Assembly: GCA_032164245.1 (NCBI GenBank) | Contig: JAVMKO010000007.1 | Span: forward strand, 1,116,001 to 1,180,000 | Direction of reading: 5' to 3' | Source of the DNA: Sternotherus odoratus | Lineage: Eukaryota > Chordata > Testudines > Kinosternidae | DNA: 64,000 nt | In this document: positions 44,616-55,713 of the stretch, in pieces | How positions within the stretch are numbered: position 1 is the stretch's first letter | How the letters are laid out: each line of letters opens with the position of its first letter | Position numbers and translations under genes: made by a program | Notes under the pieces: model-generated | What the model was told of the DNA's origin: nothing | The model's database searches: none | Seen by the model: the letters and a program-made list of their open reading frames with translations, nothing else

Positions 44616-45086
44616 TGTCACAGGGTCCCCTCCTGTGGCTTGTGTCCTGCTGTGTCTCACAGCCTGGTGCCCCCAACAAAGTCACTGTCCACACCTTTTC
44701 CGGTGGTTTCCCAGTGTCCTTTATTTACAGTGCAGGTTTATCACCTTCAGCAAGTGCACCCCAAGACCCCCACGTGGTTACCTTCACCCCCCTGGCTCCC
44801 AGCCTTTGGCCCTTGAGGCTCTCTGGCCCTCAGGTTTGGAGACAGAGCACCCCCCTGCCTCCTTCCTAGCCTGCCTCCCTGCTAACTGGAGCCTGAGGCT
44901 TTTCAAGCCCTCACAGCTCCCAGCCCCAGCTGTAGCCACTTGCTCCAGCTACCTACTGCCGGGTAGCCCTCATTAGGGCTCCCAGCTGGGCTGAACTAGT
45001 CTCTGCCTTTAGCCTTGCCTCTTGCAAGCAGGCTTTAGCCTGAAGTGGCAGGGCAATGCTGGTGTTTTTACCCCAGCCCTGCCACA
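44616..45086 (-). mobile_element. Solo LTR, 471 bp, 5-bp duplication
   Basis: The ends are TGTCACAGGG and CCTGCCACA, with perfect CTAAC on both sides (44611-44615 and 45087-45091). AATAAA on the minus strand near 44719 suggests minus orientation. There is no internal region. A later LINE insertion at 45096 duplicated the LTR edge. Confidence 0.8.
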
Positions 45087-45095
45087 CTAACCCTT

Positions 45096-45506
45096 TTCTG
45101 CGGCGAGAGGGAGGACCTGGCGCACGCCTACCTCGAGTGCGCCAGGCTGCAGCCCCTATTCCGGCTCCTCCAGAACCTCTTATTGAGGTTCTGGCTGCAC
45201 TTTTCCCCCCACCTTTTTCTTTTTGGGCACCCTATCCGTGGCCCCACAAAGTCGCGAGACCTCCTCGTCAACCTCCTCCTGGCGCTTGCCAAAACCTCCA
45301 TCTACAACACCAGGAGGAGGATGTTAGACGAGGGGGTCCGCTGCGACTGTGGGGCCTACCTCCGGTCACTTCTCCAGGCACGCATCCGGGCAGAGTTCCA
45401 TTGGGCAGCATCCACTGGCTCCCTCGATGGCTTCGCGGAGCAGTGGGCGCTGTGCGGGGTTCTCTGCTCGGTGTCCCCGTCCTATACCCTGGTTTTGAAC
45501 CTGTGA
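45096..45506 (+). pseudogene. LINE ORF2 C-terminal fragment (second copy)
   Basis: The frame is open from the insertion point to the TGA ending at 45506. It begins inside the zinc knuckle (CGEREDLAHAYLECARL), so it lacks even the first Cys pair that the copy at 13563 keeps. It then has LLRFWLHFSPHLFLFGHP, SRDLLVNLLLALAKTSIY and RAEFHWAASTGSLDGF. It cannot encode an active product. Open frames that start upstream at 45045-45056 are fusions with LTR sequence. Confidence 0.85.
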
Positions 45507-45652
45507 CCCTCACTCACTCCCCCGCCTTTTTGCCATTAGTTGTCCCCCGTATTTAGTTGGCCCCGGGCCTAGTGTCCCTCCCGCCAGGCTGGGGGAGGGA
45601 CTTTAGTTCTGGGCGGGCCTAGGCCCGCCCACTCCTCGGGTACCCAAATAGA
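45096..45652 (+). mobile_element. Second 5'-truncated Tx1/L1-like LINE copy
   Basis: Bounded by a perfect 16-bp duplication TGCCACACTAACCCTT at 45080-45095 and 45653-45668. The body is ~90% similar by eye to the 3' part of the copy at 13562-14308 and shares its 3' UTR (CCAGGCTGGGGGAGGGAC). It ends GGGTACCCAAATAGA with no poly(A). Confidence 0.9.
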
Positions 45653-45777
45653 TGCCACACTAACCCTTAGTCTCTCTGTCTCAGTTCCCCATCTGTAACA
45701 TTTGCCTGCCTCCCAAGGGTCTTGTAAGAACATATACGTTCAAGCTTATGATGCTACATTAATGGGAGCCATATAAG

Positions 45778-46650
45778 TGTAATCCTTCTGCTGGGCGGAG
45801 CCAGCAGCAACCAGGGCCGGGTTCAATATCTAGGGGTAGAAACGGCTTGAGCCCCCACCCAGTAACCTGGGATAATTACACACCACCCCAGGCACCTCTG
45901 AGAGGCCATACTGCCCCTCCTGCAAGCACAGTCCGAGTGTAGAAAAGAAACTTTTAATGAAAGGAAGTGAGTAACTCCTGTTAATCTGGGAAATCACCAC
46001 AAACATAAACATAAACCTTGTGCCAAAGAACCACTCCAAGTAAGCTGGGCCGTGTCCTTTTCTCCCCAGGTTCTTAAGTCCACCAACCCAAAAGTCCCTT
46101 TAACGTACCTGACCCTTCTCTGCACCCCACTCTCAGTTGCTGTCCTTGGTCAGTGCAGACCCAGAGTTCAGAGGTGCAGTTGCAGAGTTCGCCTCCCACT
46201 CTGGATGGAGGTCAGGTAGCACCTAACTTGCTCCGCTGCTCGGGCACTCACTCACCTCCCCTCTCCGCCCGCTGCCCTGCTGTCCACTCGCTGAGCCTCT
46301 CCGCCTGCTGCCCTGCCGGCCATTCACTCTGCTCACTGCCTCACCCGTCATTCGTTCGCTAGCTGATTGTCAATTACCTTCTGCTGCCACCTCTCTCAGC
46401 TGTGACCTCTGCACATCCGTCTCTCCCCGTGATTTCAGCTCCTAGTGATGGAGCATTTAAAATAACAAGAGACTCCTAATAAAACCTAGGTAGCTCTTTC
46501 TTTCTTCTAGCTGGGACATCTACTCCCACTCTGCTTATTGTTGATAAGGCTCTGGCATTTGAGCCCCTGGTTTAATTAGGCCTTTTCAGCTGAGGGTGAC
46601 CCCCCTCATTTGGGACAGGTTAAGCACAGTTCTGTTCCCTTTTGTTCACA
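45778..46650 (-). mobile_element. Possible LTR, minus strand
   Basis: Bounded by TGTAATCC on the left and TTCACA on the right, with weakly similar flanks ATAAG and ACTAG. The pyrimidine-rich interior (CCACCCAGTAACCTGGG, CCGCTGCTCGGGCACTCAC) resembles LTR sequence of reptilian retroelements. Ends and orientation are uncertain. Confidence 0.35.
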
Positions 46651-46691
46651 ACTAGTGTAACAGCCCGTGTACACAGGCCAAAGTGCTTAAT

Positions 46692-46895
46692 GCTGTTTGT
46701 CCGGGCCGTCTCTATGGCTCACGGCGGTGCACGTGCGGCAGCCATTTTCTGCCGCCAAACTACAACTCCCAGCAGGCTGTTTGTCCGGGCCGTCTCTACG
46801 GCTTGCGACGGCGCACGCATGGTGGCCATTTTGTGCCACCAAACTACAACTCCCAGCAGGCTGTTTGTCCAGGCCGTCTCTACTGCGCATGATGG
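46692..46895 (+). repeat. 84-bp tandem repeat, 2.4 copies, ZNF143/YY1-like motifs
   Basis: Units start at 46692, 46776 and 46860 with GCTGTTTGTCC. Each full unit carries GCCATTTT (YY1-like; 46741 and 46825) and ACTACAACTCCCAGCAGG (46759-46776 and 46843-46860). The latter matches the ZNF143/THAP11 promoter motif (ACTACAAYTCCCAGNANGC). The units are CpG-rich relative to the flanks. Confidence 0.8.
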
Positions 46896-46959
46896 CTTCG
46901 GAGAAACATCCTCTGGCCTTTTATTATATAGGATAATGCCAACATTGGTAACAGCATTT

Positions 46960-48125
46960 CACTCCCCCTGCATTCATTATTAAGGTGATTTGTAACCCAA
47001 CACCAGCTAAAGTTGCTCAATTTGAGCAGAGTAGGTGGGTTCATGTAAATACAGATTGCTCTTGAAGTCTCTCCCCTCCCAGCTAGCTGTCAGGGAAGAA
47101 TTCAGCAGACCTTGCTTACATAAGCGCTATGGATATATGTTTGAAATATTCTTAATATGGATTCAGGGCCCAGACTTCTGATTTCAAGAGCTGGGCTACA
47201 GGTGAGGATCTGCCTCCACTCTGCATTGTTCACTCCTTATTGTTGCATTCTCCTTCAAATGCTTTCCACCTATATGAAGGGGAGAGTTGCAGTGGTCTCC
47301 TATGGCCAAAACCTGCCTGTTTTTGTGCAGGCAATTCTCAATGAAATCGAAAGGGATTTGCCCGTGAGTAATGGCTATGGAATCTGGCATCTGAGTTGTT
47401 TCTTCTTTCGCTGGTATTGTGAAATCTCATTCTTGCTGTGGGTAAATATGATGATGGAAATAACCCTCCAGTGTAATGTTACCAACAGTACTTGATATTT
47501 TATTTAAAGTCCCAGCTCCTGCAGATAAGAAGTTAAGTGAGAATCCCAGCTTTTTTTCCCCTTCTTTTTCTAATACAGTAAGTCTCTAGCCCTCATGGTT
47601 GCAGAGAAAAGTCTGAAAATGTGACCCCAGGGTACCAAAAGTTCCAAAACCAGAAAGCAAATACACAGAACCTGGAATATATTTATTCTGCGAAATCTCA
47701 TTTTTAAAATGATCTCATGATTTTTGAACATTTGGGATTGTCAATTCTACAGGATTAGCCCACGTGGCTAGGGAAGCATGTAGAGTCTGGCTCACTGAAA
47801 GGTCAAATAAGACCCCTGGGTCATTTTTTAAGGCTTGATTAAATCTGCAGGAGCTGATAATAGCTGCTAAATTATTCAATTCAGAAGAGCAAGCAGGTTA
47901 TCTTTCTAATATAAACGGCTGTTTTGAAGGAACATCTTATTCTGAGTTTTAAGGGTGTTCCATGTTTGGCCCCCAAGTGACATTCTGGCAAATTTCCATT
48001 TGAGGGAGTATTGTAGAGCCATTTCCTAACTACATTGTCACTTTCTAAACATGTGCCCAGACTCTCCTCGCTCTCAGGGCAATGCAACCCCTCACTGAGA
48101 GCAGAATTTTGCCCAATGGGACAGA
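46960..48125. other. Noncoding, nothing recognised
   Basis: Only short random open frames are present and no classifiable repeat. Positions 47500-47900 are AT-rich. Confidence 0.4.
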
Positions 48126-48298
48126 TGGGGGAGGGATAGCTCAGTGGTTTGAGCATTGGCTTGCTAAACCTTCAATCCTTGAAGGGGGCATTTAGGGATG
48201 TGTGGCAAAAATAGGGATTGGTCCTGCTTTGAGCAGGGGGTTGGACTAGATGATCTCCTGAGGTCCCTTCCAACTCTGAGATTCTATGATTAATTTCT
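48126..48298 (+). repeat. tRNA-headed SINE with CR1 tail, nearly complete
   Basis: GGGATAGCTCAGTGGTTTGA gives a good box A; box B is eroded (TTCAATCC). The tail reads TTTAGGGATGTGTGGCAAAA, GGTCCTGCTTTGAGCAGGGG, TTGGACTAGATGATCTCC and ends in ATTCTATGAT repeats. This is the textbook layout of the tortoise Pol III/SINE that pairs with CR1. Confidence 0.88.
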
Positions 48299-48431
48299 AT
48301 GATCCTAAGCTGGTGTAAATAGGCTTTGCTCCCCCTGAAACTGAGTTACAGCAGCAGGGAATGAACTGCAATTTGTAGGGTTATAGCATGAGGATGTAAT
48401 GATTTAAACATGTAAAGCTGATGTAGTAGAT

Positions 48432-49358
48432 ACATCAGTGATTTAGATAATGGCGTAGAAAATACACTTATAAAATTTGTGGACAATACCAAGCTGAGAG
48501 GGGTTGCAAGTGCTTTGGAGAAGGATTAAAATTCAAAATGATCTGGGCAACTGGATAAATGGTCTGAAGTAAATAGGATGAAATTCAACAAGGACAAACA
48601 CCGTTTCCAGTTGGGAAGGAACTATCAGTTGCAGACATACAAAATGGGAAATGACTGCCTAGAAAGGAGTACTATGGAAAGGGATCTGGGGTCATAGCGG
48701 ATCACAAACTAAATATGAGTCAACAATGTAACACTGCTGCAAAGAAACAAAACACCCCAGCAAACATCATTCTTGGATGTATTAGCAGGAGTATTTAAGC
48801 AAGACACAAGAAGTAATTCTTCTGTTCTACTCTGCACTGATTAGGCCTCAATTGGAGTATTGTGTCCAGTTCTGGATGCCACATTTTAGGAAAGATGTTG
48901 ACAAATTGGAGAAAGTCCAGAGAAGAGCAACAAAAATAATTTAATGATCTAGAAAACATGACCTATGAGGGAAGATTGAAAAAGAAATGGGTTTGTATCA
49001 TCTGGAGAAGAGAAGACAGAGGGGAATAACAGTGTTCAAGTACATAAAAGGTTGTTACAGGGATGAGGGAGATAAATTGTTCTCCTTAATCTCTCAGGAC
49101 AGGACAAGAAGCAATGGGCTTAAATTGCAGCAAAGGCAGGTTAGGTTGGACATTAGGAAAAACTTCCTAACTGTCAGGGTAGTTAAGCACTGGAATAAAT
49201 TGTCTAGAGAGGTTGTGGAATCTCCACCATTGGATATTTTTGAGAGCAGGTTAGACAAACAACTGTCGGGGGTGGTTTAGATAATACTTAGTTCTGCCAT
49301 GAGTGAGGGGATTGGACTAGATGACCTCTCGAGGTCCCTTCCAGTCCTAAGATTCTAT
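48432..49358 (+). mobile_element. 5'-truncated CR1 LINE, 927 bp
   Basis: The flanks TGTAGTAGAT (48422-48431) and TGTAGTAAAT (49359-49368) form a 10-bp duplication with one mismatch. It starts within the reverse transcriptase just before the catalytic motif, which here reads FVDN where CR1 normally has FADD (near 48475). It then runs through the C-terminal domain (frameshifted and with stops) to the tail GGTCCCTTCCAGTCCTAAG, ATTCTATT. It is inactive. Confidence 0.88.
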
Positions 49359-49369
49359 TGTAGTAAATT

Positions 49370-51881
49370 TAATATATTTTTATTCTTGTAGAGCTTAGGA
49401 GCCATTGTGCTTAGTGCTGTACAAACAGAACAAACACATTCCCTGCCCTAACAATAAAGATCTGTGCTTAGGGAAGGGATTTGCCTACCTATTCTGTTAT
49501 ATCTCTTGATCATCATGTGGTACTCTCTCCCTCACTTCACCAAGTCATTGTCAGAAGTTGGATGTAAAATGGCAACAGGAGCCTAAACAGTAAACTATTT
49601 CCCAGCCCTGTGGCTTGATTACCTAACTCTCTCACACAGTTTAGTCTGAGTCCCTCTGAGTTTGAGGTTAAGAGTGTCCTTTCTTTTAAAAAGACCCAGA
49701 TCTACATGTTCCCATCGCATGAGATGCAGACCTTCTGAAATGCTATTAATTAAAATGATATTTTGCCTATCCTCAGCCAAAACATTGTTTTCCAGAGTCC
49801 CATCCCACAAGGACTCAACAGGCAATTCTGCTTCTAACACACTTTGTCCTGAAGGCCCCTAATCAGCTGGCATACCTACTCCTGCCTTGGCAGGAGGTCA
49901 GGTGGCCACATTCCACTCCGAGGTTCTAATGACCCAACAGGTGGAGGGCCAAGAACTCCTAGACGATATTTAGCATGTGTAAAACAATAAAATATCTATC
50001 AACAATTGAACCCCCAAATTCCAGAGTGAGGCAAGAGTCTGAGCTGTTAAATAAGAATGTGGGAGGCTTTCTACAGAAGTAAGCAATGACTGTCATTTAG
50101 GGAACTCAACCTGCATCAGAAAAAAACTCCTTCTCTTTGAGCTGGCTCCTAATTTTTTCCATAGTTTTGCTGTTAGACATTATTAAAGTATTTCTGTTCG
50201 AGGCCAGGGTGATGAAAGATTGAGATATGAGCCAGTCCCCTGCATTACATAAACAAACGGCACAGCGTGAAATCGACTGTGAATTTTCCTAGTGTTCTGC
50301 AGGGCCTGGTTGTGTCTTGTCCCAGTTCTACGGCAGAGGTCTCTTACAAGTGGTCAGATGCCACCTCCAGCGGGCAGTCCCTTAGGATTCACTGCTAATG
50401 TGGCATAGCAGGACTGCAGCCAGATGTGTTTCCAAAGCGGCCTTCCGTTCAGCGCTTTCATAACCAGCCAAGAGGAGGTCTCAATTTTAAAATGATTTAA
50501 AAAGCAAGCCAGAAAGTGTCCATTTAAAGTTAGCTCCAATCCATTAATCAGCGTCAGGGACAATGCTGTCAGTGTGACCGGAAGGGATGACTTAGGATAA
50601 GTCGAGATTTATATGGCACATAACAAAAGGGGAGTCTGCTGGTTTAAAGAGTCTCTTTCCTTTTCCCTTTGACAAAATCAAGACATTGTTTAGAAAGCCA
50701 AAGAGAATGTCTGTTCAAAAGGCTGAAGTCATTTCCAGCGATGCAACTTGGATAATATATGACAAAAAAGCAAGGAAAGAATCCTCTCCCTCATGGAAAA
50801 CCGCAGTCGTGTGTGCAGAATCATTCGGGGCTGGATCCAAAAATCCCTAGAAGTCAAGTGACTTCAGTGGGATTTGGATCGGGCCCTAAGTATGGTGTCA
50901 TACAGCACACTGCAGTTTAATGCTTTAGGGAGGGCCCACAGCACCTGCCTTTTAAAACTGGCCACTTGAGTTACAGCCACAGAAATTCACATGTGAATGG
51001 GAATTGAATCATTGGGCTCATTGTGGAAGTCTTTGGGTATCGATACTCATGTCCTGAAAATCTCAGTTCCAGGCAACCTCACCTCTTTGGAATTATACTC
51101 ACAGGATGGTAGGGGTTTGTACCATGAAGATTTGTGACCCAGGAAAGGACTTGGGGATCATGGTGGCAAAGAGAGCGAATGCAATCCTTGGGTGGAGAAG
51201 CAGGGGAATAACGAGTGGAAGTAGATAGCTGTCATTAGCATTGTCTGTGGTCGTAAGGAGACTGTTATGCCAACACTGTGTCCAGTTCAGGAGTTTGCCT
51301 TCTATAAAATGATGCCAAGAATGCTTCCCTCACTAGGAGTGTTATGAGCAACTTGTGTGGCAATTGAATTAGTGCTTAATATAAATCAGAATTGAAGCGC
51401 TATTGCTGTGAATACATTACAAGCATTCATTAATGTTAGTAAAGTGCTTTCCGATCCTTTAATAGTAGGTGATGTTTAGAATTCAATGTTATTAATAATT
51501 TATTTGCTGCTTTTCACATTTGAATGATTTATATTTAAACAATAATAAAAAATCCCACATATAAAACCCTCAATTAATTAATCTCACAATGCCATCATAA
51601 TGGCCAGCTAGTAGCATTAAAAAAAAATAATAAGCAGGATTATTCTTCTCTTTTAGTAGTCTGATTATAAAGTATATGGCTGCTCACGAGCTGTTTAATA
51701 GCAAAATATGATGAATGTTATTCCCAGTATAATAGTAATACTTGTTTGGAAAGATTTTAGAAACACCAGCTTCCCGCATGTTTGTCCAAGAGGTGAATAT
51801 AGCTGAATCACTCAGTAATAAAGACCATGATATAATTACATTCAATTTGGATTGAACCCAGGTTATGCAATTAAATAAATG
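49370..51881. other. Noncoding; candidate conserved blocks
   Basis: Positions 50050-50760 and 51430-51800 look single-copy. The second is very AT-rich with TAATTA and TTTAAT words typical of developmental enhancers (see findings). No exon with splice sites and coding periodicity was found. Confidence 0.35.
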
Positions 51882-52222
51882 AGGAGCAGATTTAAAACAA
51901 ACAAAAGGAAGTACTTCTTCATAATCAACCTGTGGAACTCATTGCCAGAGGATGTTGTGAAGGCCAAAACAATAACTGGGTTCAAAAAAGAATTAAATAA
52001 AGTCATGGAGGATGGGTCCAACAATGATTACTAGCCAAGATGGTTAGGGACACAACCGCATGCTCTGGATCTCCCAGTTCTGACTGTCAGATTCTGGGAG
52101 TGGGCAACAAGGGATAGACCACTCCGTAACTGCCCTGGTTTGCTCATTCCCTTTGAAGCACCTGGCATTGGCCATTGTCAGAAAACCTATTGGTCTGACC
52201 CAGTCTGGCCATTCTTGTGTTG
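51882..52222 (+). mobile_element. CR1 LINE 3' end
   Basis: It contains GTACTTCTTCATAATCAACC, TGTGGAACTCATTGCCAGAG, TTAAATAAAGTCATGGAGGA, CCTGGCATTGGCCATTGTC and TGACCCAGTCTGGCCATTC. These are CR1 ORF2 C-terminal and 3' UTR words in the same subfamily as 26243-26520 but in the opposite orientation. It ends in TTCTTGTGTTGAC. Confidence 0.85.
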
Positions 52223-55200
52223 ACAGCAGCACTTCCACATCTTCAGCTCATTTGGCAATTTCATTCCTTTTATGGGACGGTCAATGACTCTCTGGCAACC
52301 AGGCAATCTAAGCTTTTTACTGGCTGAAAACCTAAAGATAGGCTTTTCAAATGTGCCTATCTCCACTCCTATTAAACTCAGAGCCCTGTTCTGGGCTGCT
52401 CTTCCCACCTGTGCCCCAGCTCACAGGATAGATCCTGACAACAGGCAGAGAAATCTGGACTTCTACCTGACCTTTCCTAGACCATCCTTACCCAGCTAAG
52501 GGCCCAATGCATCTCCCAATGGAGGTAAGTGACAGATTGCCATTGATTTGGGACGCTGGGACAGGCAATAAAAAGGCTGTTAAGGATTCAGCAGTGCATC
52601 AGATACCTGGGCCTTAACTTCTGTAGTTCTGTGTCCAAGTCCATCCAACCTGTGGCTTCTCTTCTTATCCGGACTGCACACCCCTCCACAGGGTATCAGG
52701 CTGCAATGCATTACTTGTACGATGCCAGATAGATTTTGTTTTCCCAGATGGTTCAGAAACAGCTGGTGCATTTCCAGCATGCCGAGGAGCGGGGGAGGGG
52801 AGAGGACACAGCGGCATGGGTTGGTGGGGTAGTTTGGAGACCCACATTCTGATGCCAGCTCTGACCCCAGTTTGCCTCGTGACAGTGGGCAAAACACGTC
52901 ACTGCTCGGTGCCTGGGTTGTTCCGGTTTGATGATAACACACCGCAGGGGGTCAGTGAATGGGGGTGAAATGTTTTGGGGTCCTCTACGGGAAGGCTCTG
53001 TCGAATCAGTCAGGCTGTCCATAGCCCTAGAGTGACCATGCCGGGCAGAAGGGTAAGAACAAAATTCCCCACTGCATATTCATGTGGCTGTGTGACACAA
53101 TCCCAGTGCCTGTGCTCCAGGGAGAGGGTGGAAAGGAGGCAGAACCCAGGGATTGGAGCAGGGCCAGGCTGCTCCCTCCTGTTAGAGCCGGCAGATTGCT
53201 CACTCTCCTCCATGCTTATGTAGCATGCTTATGTAGCAGCATTAGACAAACTGTGCTTCTAGGACAAACAGACTTGCCAATACTTCGTGCTGGGAAGGAG
53301 TGTCGCTGCTCCATTCCCTACACATGGCTGAAGTGTTGCCTTAAGTGGTGTTGCTTTTACGTTACTCTTCTGTCCGTGTGTTGTGTGCGCTCTAAGGAAG
53401 TTGGTAGAAAACTCTGTTGCTGTCATCTCTGCAGTTCTATTATTGCTTGCATTTGTTTCTATTTTCCACGGGGCGGGGAGGGGAATGAGGGAAGTTGTTA
53501 CACCGAATAATGTGTGTGAGAGAGTATTTCTGTACTTCTGTTCAAAACTGCTTTTGGTTTGGCTCCAGAAGCATGGAACTGGCATTCCTTGCCACTGAAT
53601 CTTTTTAGTATAGTTGTAGTGATTCTTTTTGGTATAACGTGTTTGTGTTTAACACACACTCACACACGCTCACTCACTCACTCTGTCTCTCTCCCTTTTC
53701 TCTCTCGCTCGTTAACATTTTTTCTTTGCTCCTCCGAAGAAGACTACAAGACAACTGTGCAAAACATCTGTAGCAATTAGAGATGTCTCGGAACTGCTGG
53801 CCGTGTGGCATGCTTGCCTTCTGAAGTATTCCCATCAGACGTCTTGGAATTGAGTCATGTATTTATTTGGGGGAGGGGGAATGAAATGGGGGGGGCGGGG
53901 TTTGCAACTGTTGTTAGTGGTAAACTTATCTTGTTTGTCTCAGGCTCTCCATGTGTTTGCAAATCATTCCAGTATGTGGTTTCCAACCAAGGAGCAGAGA
54001 TGGTTGAGGTGAAAGGAAAAAAGAAATACTTGTGTTTAAAAAATAAAAGGCTGTCTTTGCTCAGGGACTGGGCCCAGCCAGTTCATGGCTCTAGGCTGAG
54101 CAGGGAATATTTTTGAACTGGCCCTGTTTTGCGAGTCCTTTCCCAATCCATCTGCTCTATCTCCAGTTGATGACAGAGCCATGGACCAATCGCAGTTCAA
54201 AACACTAGCCTGAGGAGGCAGGAGAATGGCCTAGGGAGCACATATGGAGCCCACAGAGATCCAGTCCTGTTGCTGAGGTTCTCTGCGTCAGTGCTGCCAC
54301 TACAGGGAACCCTGCCATGCGGCCTGGGGGAAGGAGGAGAGACCTGTCCCGACTGCTCTGGGAAAGTAGAGGCCCATCTCCATTGCTGCTGCTCAAAAGG
54401 ATGCAGGATCCAGAAAATGCATCTGGCTGCCTAGCCAGGGTGAAGAAACAACGCCACCCTGAGGGGGAGGCCAGCCCGCCACCCTGCCAGTGCCAGCTGT
54501 GAAGGGGGCAAGGGCCAAAGCATGAGCCCAGCTTGCGGGATGTGTGGAAACTGACCCATGAGCAAGAGCGGGAAGCTGTTTTGGCATCATGAATGGGAAT
54601 TCTGGGGCTGAGAACTAACTATGGATGGTGGGTGGAGCTCCTTCCCCTTTCCCCAGTCTTATTCCTGCTACCCCCCATCTTTGCTGATTTTGTTTTGCTC
54701 AAGTGAGACTGTTTCCCTCACAGATTGACATTACAGGGTTGCATCCCGCTCTGGTGTAAAGCCAAAGGGACTTTTCTGGAGTTTCTGGGGTTAGCCTGAC
54801 TTTACAGTGAGCCCATATAACTGTGTCCCGATAAATGTCTGAGCAGCTGAACCTGTTTGCAGTTCTGGCCAACAGTATTGCTGCGTCGATTGTTTGGATT
54901 CAGAAGTCAGGCCCCAAATGGCAAACTGGAAGGCAACAGCCGAGTTCTAAATCCTGCTTCTCATGCTATTGAGCAAGTTAGTTTAGGGTGACGTGCTGCC
55001 TTGTGCGGTACTCGAGACCTCTTCTGGCTCCACCAGCAGCAGGATGGGATTTAACCATTCTCAAAAGGACAGGGGTCAACTATCAGGCCAGCCCAGTCCC
55101 CAAGCATCCATGGGCAGCAAGTGAAGCCGTATGGCCAGCCTGTCCCAGTGGCTAGCATGTGTACCGCTCTCCGCCACACCAGAGACACATGCTGCTCCTG

Positions 55201-55520
55201 TGTAAGTGAACAGCAACATACGTGCACCTCATCTTACAGCGCCTGTCCCCTCCACAGCAATCCCGTCCCTGCAGGCAGAGTCCCGAGAGCAGCCAGACCT
55301 GGCAGTAGAAAGTAGAGGTGTCACTCTGACACTAACCAGGGGAGAGATTGACCCTGAACTTCTCAACCTCCTCACCAGGCCACTGAGGCGTTTCATTGAG
55401 CTTATGTCGATCAGGGGATTTAAAGACAGGGCTAAGTTGTTGTTATGCTTTTAAAAGCTATAATAAAACTATTATAGTCACTGAAGGGGGAGCAGAAATA
55501 GACATAGGAGTTTAAGTGAC
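52223..55520. other. Noncoding; short (CA)n tract near 53650
   Basis: ACACACTCACACACGCTCAC at about 53651-53680 and a T/C-rich tail follow one another. Positions 53880-53900 hold a G-rich run. No gene or complete repeat is recognised. Confidence 0.35.
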
Positions 55521-55523
<3 letters not shown>

Positions 55524-55592
<69 letters not shown>

Positions 55593-55609
55593 TGTGTGTG
55601 TGTGTGTGT
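55524..55609 (+). repeat. Long (TG)n microsatellite
   Basis: About 32 TG dinucleotides, a single AA interruption at 55589-55590, then about 10 more. It can adopt Z-DNA and is likely polymorphic. Confidence 0.97.
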
Positions 55610-55690
55610 AAACTGACATAACTCCATTCAAATCAATAGAGCTACATCGATCTTCAGCTGATATAAATCTGTCACATATATATACTAGCA

Positions 55691-55713
55691 ATACACACAC
55701 ACACACACACACA
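55691..55713 (+). repeat. (AC)n microsatellite, inverted to the (TG)n tract
   Basis: Eleven AC dinucleotides lie ~80 bp downstream of the (TG)n tract, separated by an AT-rich spacer with TATATATA. Confidence 0.95.
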
